In this document: positions 61,791 through 64,000 of the stretch, piece by piece
Layout of the letters: each line of letters starts with the position of its first letter
Position numbering within the stretch: position 1 is the stretch's first letter
Assembly: GCA_009829735.1 (NCBI GenBank)
Contig: CM020620.1
Location: 17,256,354-17,320,353, forward strand
Source of the DNA: Pyropia yezoensis
Taxonomy: Eukaryota > Rhodophyta > Bangiophyceae > Bangiales > Bangiaceae
DNA: 64,000 bases
Direction: 5' to 3'
Program-made: the position numbers and the translations under genes
The notes under the pieces: model-generated
What the model was told of the DNA's origin: nothing
What the model saw: only the letters and a program-made list of their open reading frames with translations
The model's database searches: none

Positions 61791-63719
61791 CCAGCAAACC
61801 CCAACCGAGTATGTACACGTGGTAGAAAATTGCCCCCCAAACCACCCCAATATGACACAAATGTGGTCGATTCGGCAATGAACGGGTTGGTCGGGTGCCT
61901 GTAGCAACACTGGGACCCTAAGAATATTGCAAGCGTTTTGAATTCATTTACCCGACCGACGGTAACTCCTTGTCGATTGAGATTCAAAAATGGGGGTTGG
62001 TCTTGATCCCGCCCCATTTGGTTCAGAAATGGGGAAGGACCAAGACCATTCCCCATTCTCGAGGCCCTCTGGCAGGCGATCTGGAGAGTCCGTAGCGTGC
62101 CGTGTGGCAATTTTCTGAATACCATTCTAGACGTAGACGATCGCGTCCGCGTCGCCCTACGGTCGCCTCTCGACTGGCGCTTGATCGTCGGCGACCGGTA
62201 CCACATGCAACTCAACCACACACACTGCATGGCGTTGTATTTCACAATTTTCCACTGCAACGTACTGCAACATCACGCGAAAACCGTCCACTGACGAAAA
62301 AAGAGCACCACTGCAATACATGTCATGGCTTGTGTATCGCCGCATCTTCTTGTATATCCCTGCAACACAGATCCCTCATGCACATCACCGCTCCTCACAC
62401 ACTGGCCATCGCGACTCCGACAGTCGCATCGGACAAGCTGGTCGAGTCACGGACGACGAAACACCGACCTTTCGTTCTCCACGCCTACACGCCCGGCCGC
62501 CAGTGTCGTCCTCGTTCAAAATACATCGCTGAAGAGTCCACCAATTCTTCCGACCCGACCAGATCGCGCGGTCCGGACGTTTCAGGACATCTGATTGACC
62601 ACACAGCCTCGCCCGAGCCTCCATTCACGCAGGCTACTTTTTGGCATCCCCTCCTGAACATGCTCATTTGCGCATCTACCGACGCCAATGAGCTGATTCT
62701 GGGCTCAGTTTGTCTTAAATCGCACCAAGATCCTCCACAAGTGATGATCCAGTTCCCGGCTCGCACCCCTCCCACATCTCCACGCGAAGCACCTCCCGAG
62801 AATCGTCCTTGGGGAGGGGCACGGTGCCTTCTGGGCCCAAGTCAGAGGACTGTCGACTTGGTGCAGTCAGCGAAGAGCAAGAGCCTGTACGTCTGCGTGT
62901 CCATGATTGAAGATTTCACCGAATCGCCTCTCCTTGCCACGTCCTGAGCAATCCCCACCCCTCTTTCCCAGAATTCTCATCTGACTCCTCAAATCCTAGT
63001 CAATCGCAGCTCCGGAAGCTCTCTGCCTCCCCGCCCCCGCGCGCCCCCCCAGGCCTCCCAGTTGCTCATGCTGACCCCCCCTCCACGAAGGGCTCTCAAC
63101 ACATCAATTCAGCTCATGGAACTTGTTCGCGAGGACGAATGACGACGGGAGCAAGACGCTGGGCTCATTCGACTGCGTGATCCCCCGCTCCCGGGCAAGC
63201 TACTGCGACGTAAAAAAAATATCCCGCAGGGGCATGGAGGACTGACAAGCTATCAAATCAGTCTCACTTCAGATTTCTTCTCGCGAAAGTTAGTAGACCT
63301 TAATTGTTCATGATAAGTCTCATTCGACACCACTATCTTGAATTTGCATAGGGGCACCATCGCGTTCTGGTTGGTCGATGTGATGATATGTTTTGAAAAC
63401 GTTGCATTTCCGCATGTTCTCTTGATGACTTACGTTACAATGCTTGTGCACTCCGAAATTGGGGATGAATCAAGTACGTTTTCGTCAGTATTTGAACTTT
63501 CCGTGTGCGCAAGTACAGGATCTCTTGTTGATCTCTTACAGAATCTGAACAGAGTGGGCAGATCCTTGCACGGGCTTGCTCCATATGAAGATTATTTGCT
63601 TGACCAATCAGCGCAATCCGCCACCACCACTTGGCGCCCAATGAATGAACTGGTGGCTAACGTCGCTGCGGTGGAGACCGCACGCCATTGGATGCGTGTG
63701 GAGCACGAACCGGGCTTGC
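61791..63719. other. No supportable gene
   Basis: A plus-strand frame at 62102-62947 is open but shows no motif. 63230-63560 is relatively AT-rich. There may be further decayed retroelement sequence downstream of the RNase H relic, but I could not recognise any. Confidence 0.4.
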
Positions 63720-64000
63720 CACTCATTGCCCCCTCCACCGACCGCCTTGCCTCCACCTCACCCTTCCCTCCACGCTTCGCTTGTACTCTCCTCCATCCCC
63801 TGCAAGCGCTCTCCCGGACTGCCCCTTCTCCCACCGTGTCGTGTCCCATTCCTTTCCCGCTCCCCCCCCACCCCCCCCCGTCTCCACCCCCCGCGCCCCT
63901 CTTCTCTCCGTCCCCTCTCCCACTTCCCCGCACCCATGCCCCCCCCCCCACCCCCCCCCCTTTTCACCCCCCGCACCCCCCCCGCTTCCCTCCATCGCCT
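63720..64000. repeat. Pyrimidine-rich low-complexity end
   Basis: C/T-rich on the plus strand, with runs such as cccccccc and ccctcc extending to the window edge. Open frames on the minus strand are Gly/Arg-rich artefacts. Confidence 0.7.

Noticed and set aside
62102-62947. 281-residue plus-strand frame downstream of the RNase H relic
   Set aside because: Checked for integrase or capsid motifs and found none. His/Pro/Ser-rich text with no family signature.

Overview
The window looks like nuclear DNA of a GC-rich eukaryote with few introns. It holds two genes of the Mediator/co-regulator type (one is MED16), one NB-ARC receptor-like gene, short GT-AG introns, long homopolymer C/G tracts and many LTR and tyrosine-recombinase retrotransposons. 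A bangiophyte red alga (Porphyra/Pyropia type) would fit the extreme GC content and the load of retroelements. That is inference from composition and gene style, because no rRNA, organellar or diagnostic gene is present. Two N gaps (2999-3311 and 40523-41022) and several one-base frame changes in homopolymer runs indicate draft-quality sequence, so single-base breaks should be read with care.

Layout. 1-2834: the left part of a Ty3-type LTR retrotransposon on the minus strand (broken gag, protease, first residues of reverse transcriptase). 3868-5215: a GC-rich minisatellite that would encode about 22-residue repeats. 5874-8332: a probable leucine-rich-repeat protein. 8452-19186: a STAND/NLR-like gene with an N-terminal helical bundle, an NB-ARC ATPase and 72 Sel1-type repeats in an almost perfect 108-bp array; the array is broken by two nonsense codons and one inserted base. 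19901-22505: a glutamine-rich protein on the minus strand with a C-terminal domain resembling the MED25 ACID/SPOC fold. 22710-26185: MED16, the Mediator tail subunit, on the minus strand.

26819-50560 is a nest of mobile elements. The host is a DIRS/PAT-like tyrosine-recombinase retrotransposon with 307-bp direct repeats; its reverse transcriptase has lost the catalytic YxDD region. Into its pol gene, with a 5-bp CAAGA target duplication, a Ty3/gypsy chromovirus inserted. It is now a tandem array (LTR-internal-LTR-internal-LTR). Gag and Pol lie on the minus strand and appear to be joined by a -1 frameshift at GGGAAAC, and Pol ends in a chromodomain. Each internal unit also carries a long ORF in the opposite orientation (30698-33145). 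It converges on pol, and four 24-bp palindromic units lie between the two stop codons. This ambisense design is the most unusual system in the window.

50561-64000 has less extreme composition and few supportable genes: a spliced hypothetical gene (51541-54407), an interrupted small ORF (59241-59850), a fossil RNase H fragment (61411-61790), small repeats and a pyrimidine-rich end.
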